Assembly: GCF_900129375.1 (NCBI RefSeq)
Contig: NZ_FQVN01000001.1
Coordinates: forward strand, 62,001 to 126,000
Origin: Streptoalloteichus hindustanus
GTDB lineage: Bacteria > Actinomycetota > Actinomycetes > Mycobacteriales > Pseudonocardiaceae
DNA: 64,000 bases
Direction: 5' to 3'
Made by a program: the position numbers and the translations under genes. How positions within the stretch are numbered: position 1 is the first letter of the stretch; every line of letters begins with the position of its first letter. Positions 39,814 through 53,110 of the stretch are shown in pieces. Under the pieces are notes generated by a model. The model searched no databases, was not told the origin of the DNA, and saw nothing but the letters and a program-made list of their open reading frames with translations.

Positions 39814-41769
39814 ATGATCATCGATGATGTTCCGCCGAGCGGCACCTACGTCGTGTGGTCGAACGAGGTCCACCCAACACTGCCCCGGACGGAACAGGAC
39901 GAGGCGGGAGTGCTCAGGGTCCGCCTCCCGGACGGTGATATGAGGGCCATCGGCCCGGCTTACGCGGAGTCGGTGTTCGAACTGCTCGCCGTTGCCGGGT
40001 CAGGCGACGAGTTGTCCGTGGTCACACCGGGGGACGAGTCGAGCGAATCGGGCGGAGCCGCCCCCCGGCTGCCGGACGACGCCGATCTTCTGCTCCAGCT
40101 CCGACTCTCCCCAACGGCCCCACCCACCCCGACGGCTTATCCCCTCCCCGCGCTCCCGGAGGACCACCCCCAGTCCGAGGTCGACCTGACCGAGTCGTCC
40201 TGGGGGCGGGGATTCACCAAGGCCCTCCTCGGCCACGCCCCGCAGGGGTGGTCCGAGATCCAGGTCGAGTGCCAGGCGATCGCGGGTCAGATGGAACTGC
40301 TGTGTCTGGTCACCTTCGGAGAGGGGCCCGACCGGGACGTCCGCTGCTGGGCTCCTCCTGCCGACATCAGCCAGTGGTTCCACCGCCTCCGACTGATGAC
40401 CTACCGGCCAGACGAAGGCGCGTGGTTCACCGCCCGTCACCGCTTCGTTCGCGACGGCTCCCACGCCTCCTTCGAGTTCGAACGGGTCACCGAACCGCGT
40501 TGGCGGTACCTCTCGGCCGACCGGGAACCTCTCCTCGCCCGCAGGTACGCCGAGGATCTCCTCCTCTTCCCACGGGACCCCGCCCACACTCCGGACTGGC
40601 TCTCGGCCGCAATCCACCGAAGCCTGCTCGCCGAGACACGCCAAGTCCTGCTCGACAGGGCCGAACCCAGGCCGGACGGCGCGAACGGTGTGGAGCCTGC
40701 CCAGCCCGCTCCGCTCGTCGAGGCGCGTCTGTTCGACCATCTCGACGAGGACGGACACCCTCGGGCCTACCGGCCGTCCCTGGGGGCGACCGAGCGGCGG
40801 GCCGTGTTGGAGTACCTGCGGAACGGCACGGTGGTGCTGTCCTCCCGGGGCCAGTCCGAGGACCAGATCGACCCGCGACGGGGTCAGGTCGTCCCGATGG
40901 CCTTCCTGACCGATGGCGTATGGGTCTGGTCAGCGGCGCACGCCTACTACCTCGAACACCACGGGCTCACGCCGCCCCTGGAGCTGCTCGGCCACATCCG
41001 CGCCCTCCGGTACGAGCCGCCCCGCCAGATCCCGGAGAACACCAAGCGCCGCGCGACCGCGCTGGCGATGGGATCACCGCCGCCGGACTCCGCGATCCAG
41101 GAGGAGTTCGGGCAGGCGTACTGGTGGATCCGCTGGTTCGCCCGCCAGTACGACCTCTGCCCGGCGGCCTACGCGATCGGGCAGACCTGGCTCAACGCGT
41201 GGTGTCTGGTCCCGGAGGGCGACGAGTACGCCGTGTTCTGGAACGCCGAGGACCAGCGACACGCCGAGACCAGGTTCAGCGGTGTCTGGGAGGCGGCGAA
41301 CTATCTCGTCGGAACCCTCATCGCCCATGCCGACGACCTCCGACGGCATCCGGAGGACGTCTACGACGACTACGACTGCCCCATCCCCGTTCTGGGCGAC
41401 GATCCGCCCCTCACCCACTACTGGGACAAGCTGTGGGTTCAGCTTGACGCGGGAACACAGGTCGTCCGGTACGGGGAGCCGGACGGAAACACGACGTTCC
41501 TCTCCGGAACACAGTTCGACCAGCTCAACCTCCCGGCCGAGTACGCGGAGCGCGAACTGCGCACCTACTACGTCGCCGCCGACACCATGCTCATCAGCGG
41601 TGTGACCGCTGGCGGTGGCCGGGCCTATCTCTTCCCCTGGCCGATCGCGGAGCATCTCGCCGCCGGGCACCTCGTCGAGATCGACCCACGACAGACGCCA
41701 CCGCCTCAGCCGCCGCCCGCGAGCACGCCGAACCCGCCGGGGCCACCAGCGCCCCCAGCGGACGTGTAG
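39814..41769 (+). CDS. TNT-like NAD glycohydrolase toxin fused to an immunity-like N-terminal half
   Basis: 651 residues from ATG 39814. The C-terminal part (about 535-630) reads DAGTQVVRYGEPDGNTTFLSG, then FDQLNLPAEY, YYVAADTML and AGGGRAYLFPWPIAEHLAAGHLVEI. This matches the layout of the tuberculosis necrotizing toxin (TNT) domain, which hydrolyses NAD+; Arg552 is in the conserved RxG position. Residues about 120-270 (GWSEIQVEC, WFHRLRLMTYRPDEGAWFTARHRF, ASFEFERVTEPRW) resemble YezG/DUF600-type immunity proteins. A middle domain (about 300-520) is unassigned. There is no WXG or signal at the N-terminus. It ends in a Pro-rich tail and is convergent with rpoC. No separate TNT immunity gene follows. 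Confidence 0.75.
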   Translation: MIIDDVPPSGTYVVWSNEVHPTLPRTEQDEAGVLRVRLPDGDMRAIGPAYAESVFELLAVAGSGDELSVVTPGDESSESGGAAPRLPDDADLLLQLRLSPTAPPTPTAYPLPALPEDHPQSEVDLTESSWGRGFTKALLGHAPQGWSEIQVECQAIAGQMELLCLVTFGEGPDRDVRCWAPPADISQWFHRLRLMTYRPDEGAWFTARHRFVRDGSHASFEFERVTEPRWRYLSADREPLLARRYAEDLLLFPRDPAHTPDWLSAAIHRSLLAETRQVLLDRAEPRPDGANGVEPAQPAPLVEARLFDHLDEDGHPRAYRPSLGATERRAVLEYLRNGTVVLSSRGQSEDQIDPRRGQVVPMAFLTDGVWVWSAAHAYYLEHHGLTPPLELLGHIRALRYEPPRQIPENTKRRATALAMGSPPPDSAIQEEFGQAYWWIRWFARQYDLCPAAYAIGQTWLNAWCLVPEGDEYAVFWNAEDQRHAETRFSGVWEAANYLVGTLIAHADDLRRHPEDVYDDYDCPIPVLGDDPPLTHYWDKLWVQLDAGTQVVRYGEPDGNTTFLSGTQFDQLNLPAEYAERELRTYYVAADTMLISGVTAGGGRAYLFPWPIAEHLAAGHLVEIDPRQTPPPQPPPASTPNPPGPPAPPADV

Positions 41770-41783
41770 GACGGAAGAAGACC

Positions 41784-41813
41784 GGCCCCGGACACCACGA
41801 GGTGCCCGGGGCC
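41784..41813. terminator. Terminator stem 1 between the TNT gene and rpoC
   Basis: GGCCCCGG and CACC pair with GGTG and CCGGGGCC (one mismatch, ACGA loop), 14 bases after the TNT gene stop. Confidence 0.6.
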
Positions 41814-41846
41814 GACGGCGTTCTCCCCTCGACGCGGCGGAATGGC

Positions 41847-41880
41847 GAAGGGCCCCGGGGCGGCTGCCCCGGGGCCCTTC
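41847..41880. terminator. Terminator stem 2 between the TNT gene and rpoC
   Basis: GAAGGGCCCCGGGGC is an exact 15 bp inverted copy of GCCCCGGGGCCCTTC with a 4-base loop, 19 bases after the rpoC stop. With stem 1 it makes a two-hairpin bidirectional terminator for the convergent pair. Confidence 0.7.
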
Positions 41881-41899
41881 TCTCGCCTCAGCTACGAGC

Positions 41900-45778
<3,879 letters not shown>

Positions 45779-45827
45779 GTCGGTTTCCTTCTCCCCTGGG
45801 TTGTCACTGGCTAGGGGGGCAGTGGCT

Positions 45828-45886
45828 GTCCGGTCGGGGTCGGGGCCGCCCCCGCGGGGCGCGGGGGCGGTCGACCCCGACCGGAC
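45828..45886 (-). terminator. Long nested hairpin in the rpoB-rpoC gap
   Basis: GTCCGGTCGGGGTCG (45828-45842) and CGACCCCGACCGGAC (45872-45886) are perfect 15 bp arms. Inside, CCGCCCCCGC and GCGGGGGCGG form a second stem. The structure fills half of the intergenic region and begins 7 bases after the rpoB stop. RNA processing or partial termination between rpoB and rpoC is likely. Confidence 0.6.
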
Positions 45887-45893
45887 GGCGAGG

Positions 45894-48800
45894 TCAGTTC
45901 ACGACGTCGTCCACGGAGGGCGCCTCGTTCCTGGACAGGTTGATGCCCAGGTTCGCGGCGGCCCGCTCCAGGTCCTCGTCGTCGCCGTCGCGCATCTCGA
46001 TGGCGGCGCCGTCGCTGGACAGCACCTCCACGTTCAGACACAGCGACTGGAGCTCCTTGAGGAGCACCTTGAACGACTCCGGGATGCCCGGCTCCGGGAT
46101 GTTCTCGCCCTTGACGATGGCCTCGTACACCTTCACGCGGCCGAGGACGTCGTCCGACTTGATCGTCAGCAGCTCCTGCAGCGTGTAGGCCGCGCCGTAG
46201 GCCTGCATGGCCCAGCACTCCATCTCACCGAAGCGCTGACCGCCGAACTGCGCCTTACCGCCCAGCGGCTGCTGGGTGATCATCGAGTACGGGCCGGTCG
46301 ACCGGGCGTGGATCTTGTCGTCCACCAGGTGGACCAGCTTGAGGATGTACATGTACCCGACCGCGACCGGGTACGGGTACGGCTCACCGCTGCGGCCGTC
46401 GAAGAGCTGGGCCTTGCCGCTCTCCCCGACCATCCGCTCGCCGTCGCGGTTGGGCAACGTCGAGCCGAGCAGACCGGTGATCTCCTCCTCGCGGGCGCCG
46501 TCGAACACCGGGGTGGCGGTGTTCGTGCCCGGCTCGGCCGAGAACAGCTCCTCCGGCAGGCGCTTGGCCCAGTCCGGGTCGCCGTCGACCGACCAGCCCT
46601 GCTTGGCGATCCACCCCAGGTGGGTCTCCAGGATCTGGCCGATGTTCATCCGTCGCGGAACACCGTGGGTGTTCAGGATGATGTCGACCGGCGTGCCGTC
46701 CGGCAGGAACGGCATGTCCTCGGCGGGCAGGATCTTGCCGATGACGCCCTTGTTGCCGTGCCGGCCGGCGAGCTTGTCACCGTCCTGGATCTTCCGCTTC
46801 TGGGCGACGTAGACCCGGACCAGCTCGTTGACGCCCGGCGGCAGCTCGTCGTCGTCCTCCCGGCTGAACACCCGGATGCCGATGACCTTGCCGCGCTCGC
46901 CGTGCGGCACCTTCAGCGAGGTGTCCCGCACCTCGCGGGCCTTCTCACCGAAGATGGCGCGGAGCAGGCGCTCCTCCGGGGTCAGCTCGGTCTCGCCCTT
47001 CGGGGTGACCTTGCCGACCAGGATGTCGCCGGGCTCGACCTCGGCGCCGATCCGGATGATGCCGCGCTCGTCCAGGTCGGCCAGCACGTCCTCGGAGACG
47101 TTCGGGATGTCCCGGGTGATCTCCTCGGCGCCCAGCTTGGTGTCCCGGGCGTCGATCTCGTGCTCCTCGATGTGGATCGAGGTGAGCACGTCGTCCTGGA
47201 CGATGCGCTGGGAGAGGATGATCGCGTCCTCGTAGTTGTGCCCCTCCCACGGCATGATCGCCACGAGCAGGTTCTTGCCCAGGGCCATCTCGCCGTTCTC
47301 GGTGCACGGGCCGTCCGCGATGACCTGGCCCACCTCGACCCGGTCGCCCTCGTTCACGATGGGCTTCTGGTTGATGCAGGTGCCCTGGTTCGAGCGGCGG
47401 AACTTGTGCAGCCGGTAGGTCTGCCGCGTGCCGTCGTCGGCCATGACCGTCACGAAGTCGGCGCACAGCTCCTCGACCACACCGGCCTTCTCCGCCACGA
47501 CGACGTCGCCGGCGTCCACGGCCGCGCGCAGCTCCATGCCGGTGCCGACCAGCGGGGCCTCGCTGCGCAGCAGCGGCACCGCCTGGCGCTGCATGTTCGC
47601 GCCCATCAGGGCGCGGTTGGCGTCGTCGTGCTCCAGGAACGGGATGAGCGCGGTCGCCACGGACACCATCTGCCGCGGCGAGACGTCCATGTAGTCGACG
47701 CCCTTGGGGTTGATGTAGTCGATCTCGCCGCCCTTGCGGCGGACCAGGACGCGCTCGTCCAGGAAGTTGCCCTGGGCGTCCAGCACGGCGTTCGCCTGCG
47801 CGATGACGTGCCGGTCCTCCTCGTCCGCGGTCAGGTAGTCGATCTGGTCGGTGACCCGGCCCTCGACGACCCGGCGGTACGGCGTCTCCAGGAAGCCGAA
47901 CGGGTTGACCCTGGCGAACGACGCCAGCGAGCCGATAAGACCGATGTTCGGGCCTTCCGGCGTCTCGATCGGGCACATCCGGCCGTAGTGCGACGCGTGC
48001 ACGTCACGGACGTCCAGGCCGGCCCGCTCGCGGGACAGACCGCCGGGGCCCAGCGCCGACAGCCGCCGCTTGTGGGTCAGGCCGGCCAGCGGGTTGGCCT
48101 GGTCCATGAACTGCGACAGCTGCGAGGTGCCGAAGAACTCCTTGATCGCGGCCACGACCGGCCGGATGTTGATCAGGGTCTGCGGCGTGATGGCCTCGAC
48201 GTCCTGGGTGGTCATCCGCTCGCGCACGACGCGCTCCATGCGGGACAGACCCACCCGGATCTGGTTCTGGATCAGCTCACCGACGGTGCGCAGGCGGCGG
48301 TTGCCGAAGTGGTCGATGTCGTCGACCTCGACCGGCACCTCGTTGTCACCGATCGTCATCTTGGTGTCGCCGGCGTGCAGGCGCACCAGGTACTCGATCG
48401 TGGTGACGATGTCGTCCTCGGTCAGCACGCCCACCTCGACCGGCAGGTCGACGCCGAGCTTCTTGTTGACCTTGTACCGGCCGACCTTGGCCAGGTCGTA
48501 GCGCTTCTCCTTGAAGAACAGGTTCTCCAGGAGCGCCTGCGCGTTCTCCTTCGTCGGCGGCTCGCCCGGACGCAGCTTGCGGTAGATGTCCAGCAGCGCC
48601 TCGTCCTGCCCGGCGGTGTGGTCCTTCTCCAGCGTGGCCATCAGGGTCTCGCTGAAGCCGAACCGCTCGCGGATCTGCTCGTTGGTCCAGCCCAGGGCCT
48701 TCAGGAGCACGGTGACCGGCTGGCGGCGCTTGCGGTCGATGCGGACACCGACGGTGTCGCGCTTGTCGACGTCGAACTCCAGCCAGGCGCCCCGGCTCGG

Positions 48801-49376
48801 GATGACCTTGACGCTGAAGACGTCCTTGTCGGTCGTCTTGTCGACGGCCTGGTCGAAGTAGACGCCGGGGGACCGGACGAGCTGCGACACGACGACGCGC
48901 TCGGTGCCGTTGATGATGAACGTCCCCTTGTTCGTCATCCGGGGGAAGTCACCCATGAACACCGTCTGGCTCTTGATCTCGCCAGTGGTGTGGTTGGTGA
49001 ACTCCGCGGTGACGAACAGCGGCGCCGCGTAGGTCATGTCCTTGTCCTTGCACTCCTCGACGGAGGCCTTGACCTCGTCGAAGCGCGGGTCGGAGAAGGA
49101 CAGCGACATGGAGCCGGAGAAGTCCTCGATCGGCGAGATCTCGTTCAGGACCTCTTCCAGCCCGCTCACCGGGTTCTCGTCGCCGGCGTCCACCCGGCGC
49201 TGGTACCACTCATCGGCACCGATGAGCCATTCGAACGACTGGGTCTGGAGGGCCAGCAGGTCGGGCACCTCCAGCGGCTCACGGATCTTCGCGAACGAGA
49301 CCCGCTTAGGTGCTCCAGGGATCCCCGACGTGGAGGTGGTCGCAGCAGTGGCCTTGGTCGCGCGGGAGACTGCCAA
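45894..49376 (-). CDS. rpoB: DNA-directed RNA polymerase beta subunit
   Basis: Beta forms the catalytic and rifamycin-binding half of RNA polymerase. The 1160-residue protein starts at TTG 49376, preceded by GGAAGGA at 6 bases, and reads [44 protein letters not shown]. Frames further upstream do not resemble rpoB. The rifampicin region reads [31 protein letters not shown]. In E. coli numbering Asp516, His526 and Ser531 are wild type, but Asn518 and Ser522 are both Ala. The C-terminus has [44 protein letters not shown]. rpoC follows. Confidence 0.99.
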   Translation of the reverse strand: MAVSRATKATAATTSTSGIPGAPKRVSFAKIREPLEVPDLLALQTQSFEWLIGADEWYQRRVDAGDENPVSGLEEVLNEISPIEDFSGSMSLSFSDPRFDEVKASVEECKDKDMTYAAPLFVTAEFTNHTTGEIKSQTVFMGDFPRMTNKGTFIINGTERVVVSQLVRSPGVYFDQAVDKTTDKDVFSVKVIPSRGAWLEFDVDKRDTVGVRIDRKRRQPVTVLLKALGWTNEQIRERFGFSETLMATLEKDHTAGQDEALLDIYRKLRPGEPPTKENAQALLENLFFKEKRYDLAKVGRYKVNKKLGVDLPVEVGVLTEDDIVTTIEYLVRLHAGDTKMTIGDNEVPVEVDDIDHFGNRRLRTVGELIQNQIRVGLSRMERVVRERMTTQDVEAITPQTLINIRPVVAAIKEFFGTSQLSQFMDQANPLAGLTHKRRLSALGPGGLSRERAGLDVRDVHASHYGRMCPIETPEGPNIGLIGSLASFARVNPFGFLETPYRRVVEGRVTDQIDYLTADEEDRHVIAQANAVLDAQGNFLDERVLVRRKGGEIDYINPKGVDYMDVSPRQMVSVATALIPFLEHDDANRALMGANMQRQAVPLLRSEAPLVGTGMELRAAVDAGDVVVAEKAGVVEELCADFVTVMADDGTRQTYRLHKFRRSNQGTCINQKPIVNEGDRVEVGQVIADGPCTENGEMALGKNLLVAIMPWEGHNYEDAIILSQRIVQDDVLTSIHIEEHEIDARDTKLGAEEITRDIPNVSEDVLADLDERGIIRIGAEVEPGDILVGKVTPKGETELTPEERLLRAIFGEKAREVRDTSLKVPHGERGKVIGIRVFSREDDDELPPGVNELVRVYVAQKRKIQDGDKLAGRHGNKGVIGKILPAEDMPFLPDGTPVDIILNTHGVPRRMNIGQILETHLGWIAKQGWSVDGDPDWAKRLPEELFSAEPGTNTATPVFDGAREEEITGLLGSTLPNRDGERMVGESGKAQLFDGRSGEPYPYPVAVGYMYILKLVHLVDDKIHARSTGPYSMITQQPLGGKAQFGGQRFGEMECWAMQAYGAAYTLQELLTIKSDDVLGRVKVYEAIVKGENIPEPGIPESFKVLLKELQSLCLNVEVLSSDGAAIEMRDGDDEDLERAAANLGINLSRNEAPSVDDVVN

Positions 49377-49505
49377 GATGCGTCCTTCCAGGGACTTGGT
49401 AGCTGAGCTAGCGGCTGGACTAGCGCGGCTGTCAAGGGTGCGGTGGGTGCCCGCCAACCAATGCCCCGGGGAAGGGCACACAGAAGGAGGGCAGCGCAAA
49501 GGGGC

Positions 49506-49534
49506 AGTCTAGCCACACATAAGGCGACTGTCGA
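49506..49534 (-). promoter_or_regulatory. Probable rpoB promoter
   Basis: On the minus strand TCGACA (49534-49529) is followed after 17 bases by TAGACT (49511-49506). The predicted start is near 49499, about 123 nt before the TTG start. Its presence fits transcription of rpoBC apart from rplJL, which ends in its own terminator. Confidence 0.6.
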
Positions 49535-50332
49535 GAGGCAGGTGCTGACACCTGGCCTCATGCTCACCGACAGAGTGACCCGGCGACGGCGCGGAGTCAA
49601 GGTGCCACGCCCCGATCACCCCCGCGGCGGACGCCACAATCACTCGCAGTGACCACTGTGGGCGCTCAAAACCCCAGGTCACCGCATGATCGGTCGCTCT
49701 TCACCGCTCGGTGCGGACTCCGGCCGACCACCTCGCCGGCACCTGTCGGTCCGACTTCCGAGATCCATCACGTGATCCACTGTGACCTCACGCACAACGG
49801 GTAACGATCTCGGTTGGGGCACCGCACTCGTCACGCTGTCCGCAGCGGCACCGAAGTGCCGCCGACCCCCACTTGTCGACCATTCTCCCAGGTGTCCCAC
49901 GCGTTCCTCGACGGGGTCCGCACAGGGCGCGTGACGTGGACGAATCCCACGAGCTCACCGCGGCGCCCACACGCGGGACTCAGTCCTCGGCGGACCGGCG
50001 CAGAGAGCTCGGCACGGGGAGATGATTCGTCGAACCGACGGCCGGAGCGCATTCCGCCGTCGATTCGGACCCGGCACCGATCCACGGATCGAATCAGGAT
50101 GAGTCCGAACCGGATATCGGATCACCACCGGCAGAGCCCTCGTGACCTGCGTCTTCACGGTCCTCAGGAGGGGCGGCCGACGCGAGGAGAGCGCACGGCG
50201 GGCAGGAAGTCCCGACGGCCAGAACACGTCGGAGACCCACGAAATCGGCAGTGCGATGCGGGGAGGGAAGAGAGCGAAGTCGGCACGACTGACCGCCGAG
50301 AGCGGACCCCGCCCGGAAAAGCGGTCGGAAAG
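49535..50332. other. Long intergenic region between rplL and rpoB
   Basis: About 800 bp with no gene that I can support. Open frames here encode only Arg/Pro/Gly-rich, unfamily-like sequence. It may hold additional rpoB promoters: TTGACT at 49600-49595 on the minus strand has no clear -10 partner. Confidence 0.5.
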
Positions 50333-50369
50333 CGGTGGGGCGGGCACCCCACGGGTGCCCGCCCCACCG
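50333..50369 (-). terminator. Strong terminator after rplL
   Basis: CGGTGGGGCGGGCACCC pairs perfectly over 17 bp with its inverted copy around a 3-base loop, 18 bases after the rplL stop. CTTTCC and then CTTTTCC follow on the minus strand. It separates rplJL from rpoBC. Confidence 0.75.
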
Positions 50370-50387
50370 AAGCGCGTCAGCGCGAGA

Positions 50388-50777
50388 TCACTTGAGGGTG
50401 ATCTTGGCGCCGGCGGCCTCCAGCTTCTCCTTGGCGGCGTCGGCCACGTCCTTGGCCACGTTCTCCAGGATCGGCTTCGGAGCGCCCTCGACCAGCTCCT
50501 TGGCCTCCTTCAGGCCCAGGCCGGAGACGACCTCGCGGACGACCTTGATGACCTGGATCTTCTTGTCGCCGGCCGACTCCAGGACGACGGTGAACTCGTC
50601 CTTCTCCTCGGCGGCCTCGGCCGGGGCGCCAGCGGCGCCCGGGGCGGCGGCGACGGCGACCGGCGCGGCGGCGGTGACGTCGAACTTCTCCTCGAACTTC
50701 TTCAGGAAGTCCGACAGCTCCAGCAGCGTCATCTCACCGAACGCGTCGAGCAGCTCGTCAGCGCTGAGCTTCGCCAT
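50388..50777 (-). CDS. rplL: 50S ribosomal protein L7/L12
   Basis: L7/L12 forms the flexible stalk that recruits translation GTPases. The 129 residues have the N-terminal dimer/L10-binding helix ([29 protein letters not shown]), an Ala/Pro-rich hinge, and the C-terminal domain [40 protein letters not shown]. It is 66 bases after rplJ. Confidence 0.98.
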   Translation of the reverse strand: MAKLSADELLDAFGEMTLLELSDFLKKFEEKFDVTAAAPVAVAAAPGAAGAPAEAAEEKDEFTVVLESAGDKKIQVIKVVREVVSGLGLKEAKELVEGAPKPILENVAKDVADAAKEKLEAAGAKITLK

Positions 50778-50843
50778 GGTGGCGGTTCCTCTCTCTTGCC
50801 GCGCCCGTGCGGGGGCGCGGGGATGGGGGTGGGTGGCGGTGGG

Positions 50844-51380
50844 TCAGGCGGCGGTGTCGCCCTCGTCGCCCTGCTTCTTCTCCTGCAGGGCGGCGGCCAG
50901 GCGGGCTGCCTTGGTGATCGGCGCCTGGAACAGGCCGGCGGCCTTGCTCAGGTTGGCCTTCATCGCGCCCGCCAGCTTGGCGAGCAGCACCTCGCGGGAC
51001 TCGAGGTCCGCGATGCGGTTGACCTCGTCCACGGAGAGCGCGCGGCCCTCCATGAACCCGCCCTTGATGACGAGGGCCTTGTTGTCCTTCGCGAAGTTGC
51101 GCAGCGCCTTCGCGGCGTCGACCGGCTCACCCTCGATGAAGGCGATCGCGGTCGGGCCGGAGAGCAGGTCGTCGAGGCCCGCGACGCCGGCGTCGGCGGC
51201 AGCGCGCTTGACCAGCGTGTTCTTCGCGACGGTGTACGAGGCACCCTTGCCAAGGGCACGACGCAGCTCCGTCAGCTGCGCCATGGAGAGGCCGCGGTAC
51301 TCGGTGACGACGGCAGCCGAGGCACCACGGAACTTGTCCGTGATCTCGGCGACGGCCTGCACCTTGTCGGGCTTCGCCAT
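50844..51380 (-). CDS. rplJ: 50S ribosomal protein L10
   Basis: L10 anchors the L7/L12 stalk. The 178 residues start at ATG 51380 behind GGAGG ([43 protein letters not shown]) and keep [16 protein letters not shown]. The frame upstream of 51380 belongs to the leader. An L10-leader-like RNA precedes it, suggesting feedback control by L10 or the L10-L12 complex. Confidence 0.98.
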   Translation of the reverse strand: MAKPDKVQAVAEITDKFRGASAAVVTEYRGLSMAQLTELRRALGKGASYTVAKNTLVKRAAADAGVAGLDDLLSGPTAIAFIEGEPVDAAKALRNFAKDNKALVIKGGFMEGRALSVDEVNRIADLESREVLLAKLAGAMKANLSKAAGLFQAPITKAARLAAALQEKKQGDEGDTAA

Positions 51381-51461
51381 GGTCGCCTCCTCTCTAGTGG
51401 GGTAGTGCGCGGGCTGGCCGGCACTCGGGCCCTCGTGGGCCCTGGACCCCGGAGACGACGA

Positions 51462-51634
51462 ACGCCCCGGCGCAGGATCTGCGGCACGGGGCGTGGACTC
51501 TCTCGACACGCACGTCGTCGGGCGTGGAGATGGGTGCTGCCTCGTCCCTCCTGCGCGGGCCGCCCACGTTCACGGGGCCTTCGTCCTGCCTCGCACGGGG
51601 CGGGGCACGGAGACCAGCGGTCTTTGGTGGAACC
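51462..51634 (-). ncRNA. L10-leader-like 5' UTR of rplJL
   Basis: The minus-strand leader contains the CCAAAGACCGCTGGTC block near 51628-51612, typical of ribosomal L10 leaders. It later holds a long-range pair ACGCCCCG/CGGGGCGT (51462-51494). It lies between a promoter-like site and rplJ. Assignment is by motif and position; boundaries are approximate. Confidence 0.55.
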
Positions 51635-51641
51635 GGCGACA

Positions 51642-51671
51642 ACTCTACGTGAGCCGCGCACGAGGAACCAA
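51642..51671 (-). promoter_or_regulatory. Probable rplJL promoter
   Basis: On the minus strand TTGGTT (51671-51666) is followed after 18 bases by TAGAGT (51647-51642). The predicted start near 51635 gives a 255 nt leader that contains the L10-leader motif. Confidence 0.6.
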
Positions 51672-51754
51672 ACCGCCCCCCGCGACGTGCGTCACCACTC
51701 CGCCGACGAGGCCCTCCCCCGAGCCCCGACACCCCGCCTCTAACCAGCGCACGC

Positions 51755-52045
51755 CTACTGCCCGAGGTGACGGCGCAGGACCTCGTAGATGTTGTCGCGA
51801 CTGCTGATGGTAATGACGAGGATCAGAAGTTCGCCGTCATTGATCTCGCAACAAACGCGGTAGTTCCCCACGCGGATGCGCCGCACTCCCGCGTAACCCT
51901 TGAGCTGTCTGCACCCGCCCGGACGCGGGCTTACGGCCAAGCCCTCGATCGCGTCTTCGAGTGCCTCCGTGTGACCGGGCTACTGACGGCTGAGCTTGTC
52001 GAGAAACCTCTCGGCTCTACGCGCGATGACGATCGAGTACCGCAA
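51755..52045 (-). pseudogene. RelE/ParE-family toxin broken by an in-frame TAG
   Basis: The minus frame from TTG 52045 reads MRYSIVIARRAERFLDKLSRQ, then TAG at 51982-51980. It continues in the same frame as PGHTEALEDAIEGLAVSPRPGGCRQLKGYAGVRRIRVGNYRVCCEIND, with the ending ISSRDNIYEVLRRHLGQ. Together these make a complete RelE/ParE toxin of about 96 codons with one nonsense codon. The first codon follows directly after the antitoxin stop. The 61-residue fragment starting at 51940 lacks the N-terminal helices, so the toxin is probably inactive. Confidence 0.8.
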
Positions 52046-52321
52046 TCACGGTTCCCGGCGGCGAGTACGACGGACGAACGGGACTGGCTGGTCAATTCCC
52101 GCGCGCAGGTCGGCCAATGCGGCGGCGACGGCCTCACTGTCCAGCAGCTCTTCGATCTGCTCCAGCAGCTCGGCGGCGGCCGGGACCACCGCGACGGCGC
52201 GGCGTCCGTGCTTGGTCAGACACACCGTTTCGCCGCCGTACTCGACCTGGTTGGTCACCGCTCCGAGGACCGCGCGAGCGTCGCTGACGGACATCTCGAT
52301 GGACATGTACAAGAGGTGCAC
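52046..52321 (-). CDS. Phd/YefM-family antitoxin
   Basis: The protein is 91 residues from GTG 52321 (or 86 from ATG 52306). It has the Phd/YefM DNA-binding start (MSIEMSVSDARAVLGAVTNQVEYGGETVCLTKHGRRAVAVVPAAAELLEQIEE) and a C-terminal Arg-rich tail that would wrap the toxin. Its TGA abuts the start of the broken ParE-type toxin. It probably still autorepresses its promoter. No clear ribosome site is seen at either start. Confidence 0.85.
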   Translation of the reverse strand: MHLLYMSIEMSVSDARAVLGAVTNQVEYGGETVCLTKHGRRAVAVVPAAAELLEQIEELLDSEAVAAALADLRAGIDQPVPFVRRTRRREP

Positions 52322-52566
52322 TTCTTCGTTGCCGGTATCCCGGCCGCGGGCGTGAACTCACCCGGTTGGACCAGCTCGCTGCCGCCCGGGCGTCGGGCCT
52401 CCTCTCACTCCGCAACGGCGTCCACCGCTGTCGCACAAGATCGCTGTCCGACAAGATCGCTGCCCGCCGGTCGGGCGCAGGCTTGGCGAGAGGACCGCGC
52501 GGGGCCGCCGAGGTGGCACGATCATGGACGCCGGTGACGCGCAGAACCCCGCGCGGGAGGTTGGAC

Positions 52567-53070
52567 GTGGCGAAGAAGAGGTCACGCAGGTCGCTGTGGT
52601 TGTTCCTCGGCGGGTTCCTGCTGGTCGTGGGCGGCTACTGGTACCTGAGCGACGACAGCGACCCCGGCACCGGGCAGGGCGGCCCGACCTACAGCCCGGT
52701 CTACTGGTCCAACCCGAAGGACGCCGTGCTCGCGGTGTACCAGTTCACCGCCCACGGCGACGCGGGCAAGGCGTGCGCGTTGTTCTCGCCGGAGGGCAGG
52801 ACGGCCTTCGCCAGGAACTCGGGCGGTGGGGACTGCCAGCAGGCGGTCCAGCGGCTCCACGGCCAGGTGACGAACCGGACCAGCTACGCCAGCCCCGGTT
52901 TCCCCGAGGGCGCCGTCACCATCCAGGGGGACCGGGCCGACGTGCGGTCCTGCCAGATGCGGGTGGAGGGCGGCCAGCGGCTGGGGGCCTTCGTCCTGAG
53001 CCGACTGCCCAACGGCACCTGGGCCATCTCCGGCCACGAGGCCGAGCCCGCCGACTGCCGCACCGGCTGA
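52567..53070 (+). CDS. Membrane-anchored secreted protein of unknown function
   Basis: 167 residues from GTG 52567 (GGGAGG upstream). A basic N-terminus (MAKKRSRRS) leads into one membrane helix (LWLFLGGFLLVVGGYWYL), and the rest is outside. The domain has AVYQFTAHGDAGKACALFSPEGRTAFAR and three further cysteines. This looks like the NTF2-like lumazine-type outside domains common in actinobacterial Hypo proteins, but I do not recognise the family. It converges with the P-type ATPase gene. Confidence 0.75.
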   Translation: MAKKRSRRSLWLFLGGFLLVVGGYWYLSDDSDPGTGQGGPTYSPVYWSNPKDAVLAVYQFTAHGDAGKACALFSPEGRTAFARNSGGGDCQQAVQRLHGQVTNRTSYASPGFPEGAVTIQGDRADVRSCQMRVEGGQRLGAFVLSRLPNGTWAISGHEAEPADCRTG

Positions 53071-53110
53071 CGCCCGCCCAGGCGCGACCCTGGCGCGCGC
53101 CGGACTCTCG

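Noticed and set aside
49814-50395. A 193-codon frame in the rplL-rpoB gap
   Set aside because: The product is Arg/Pro/Thr-rich without any family features, and its end runs into the rplL terminator and gene on the other strand.
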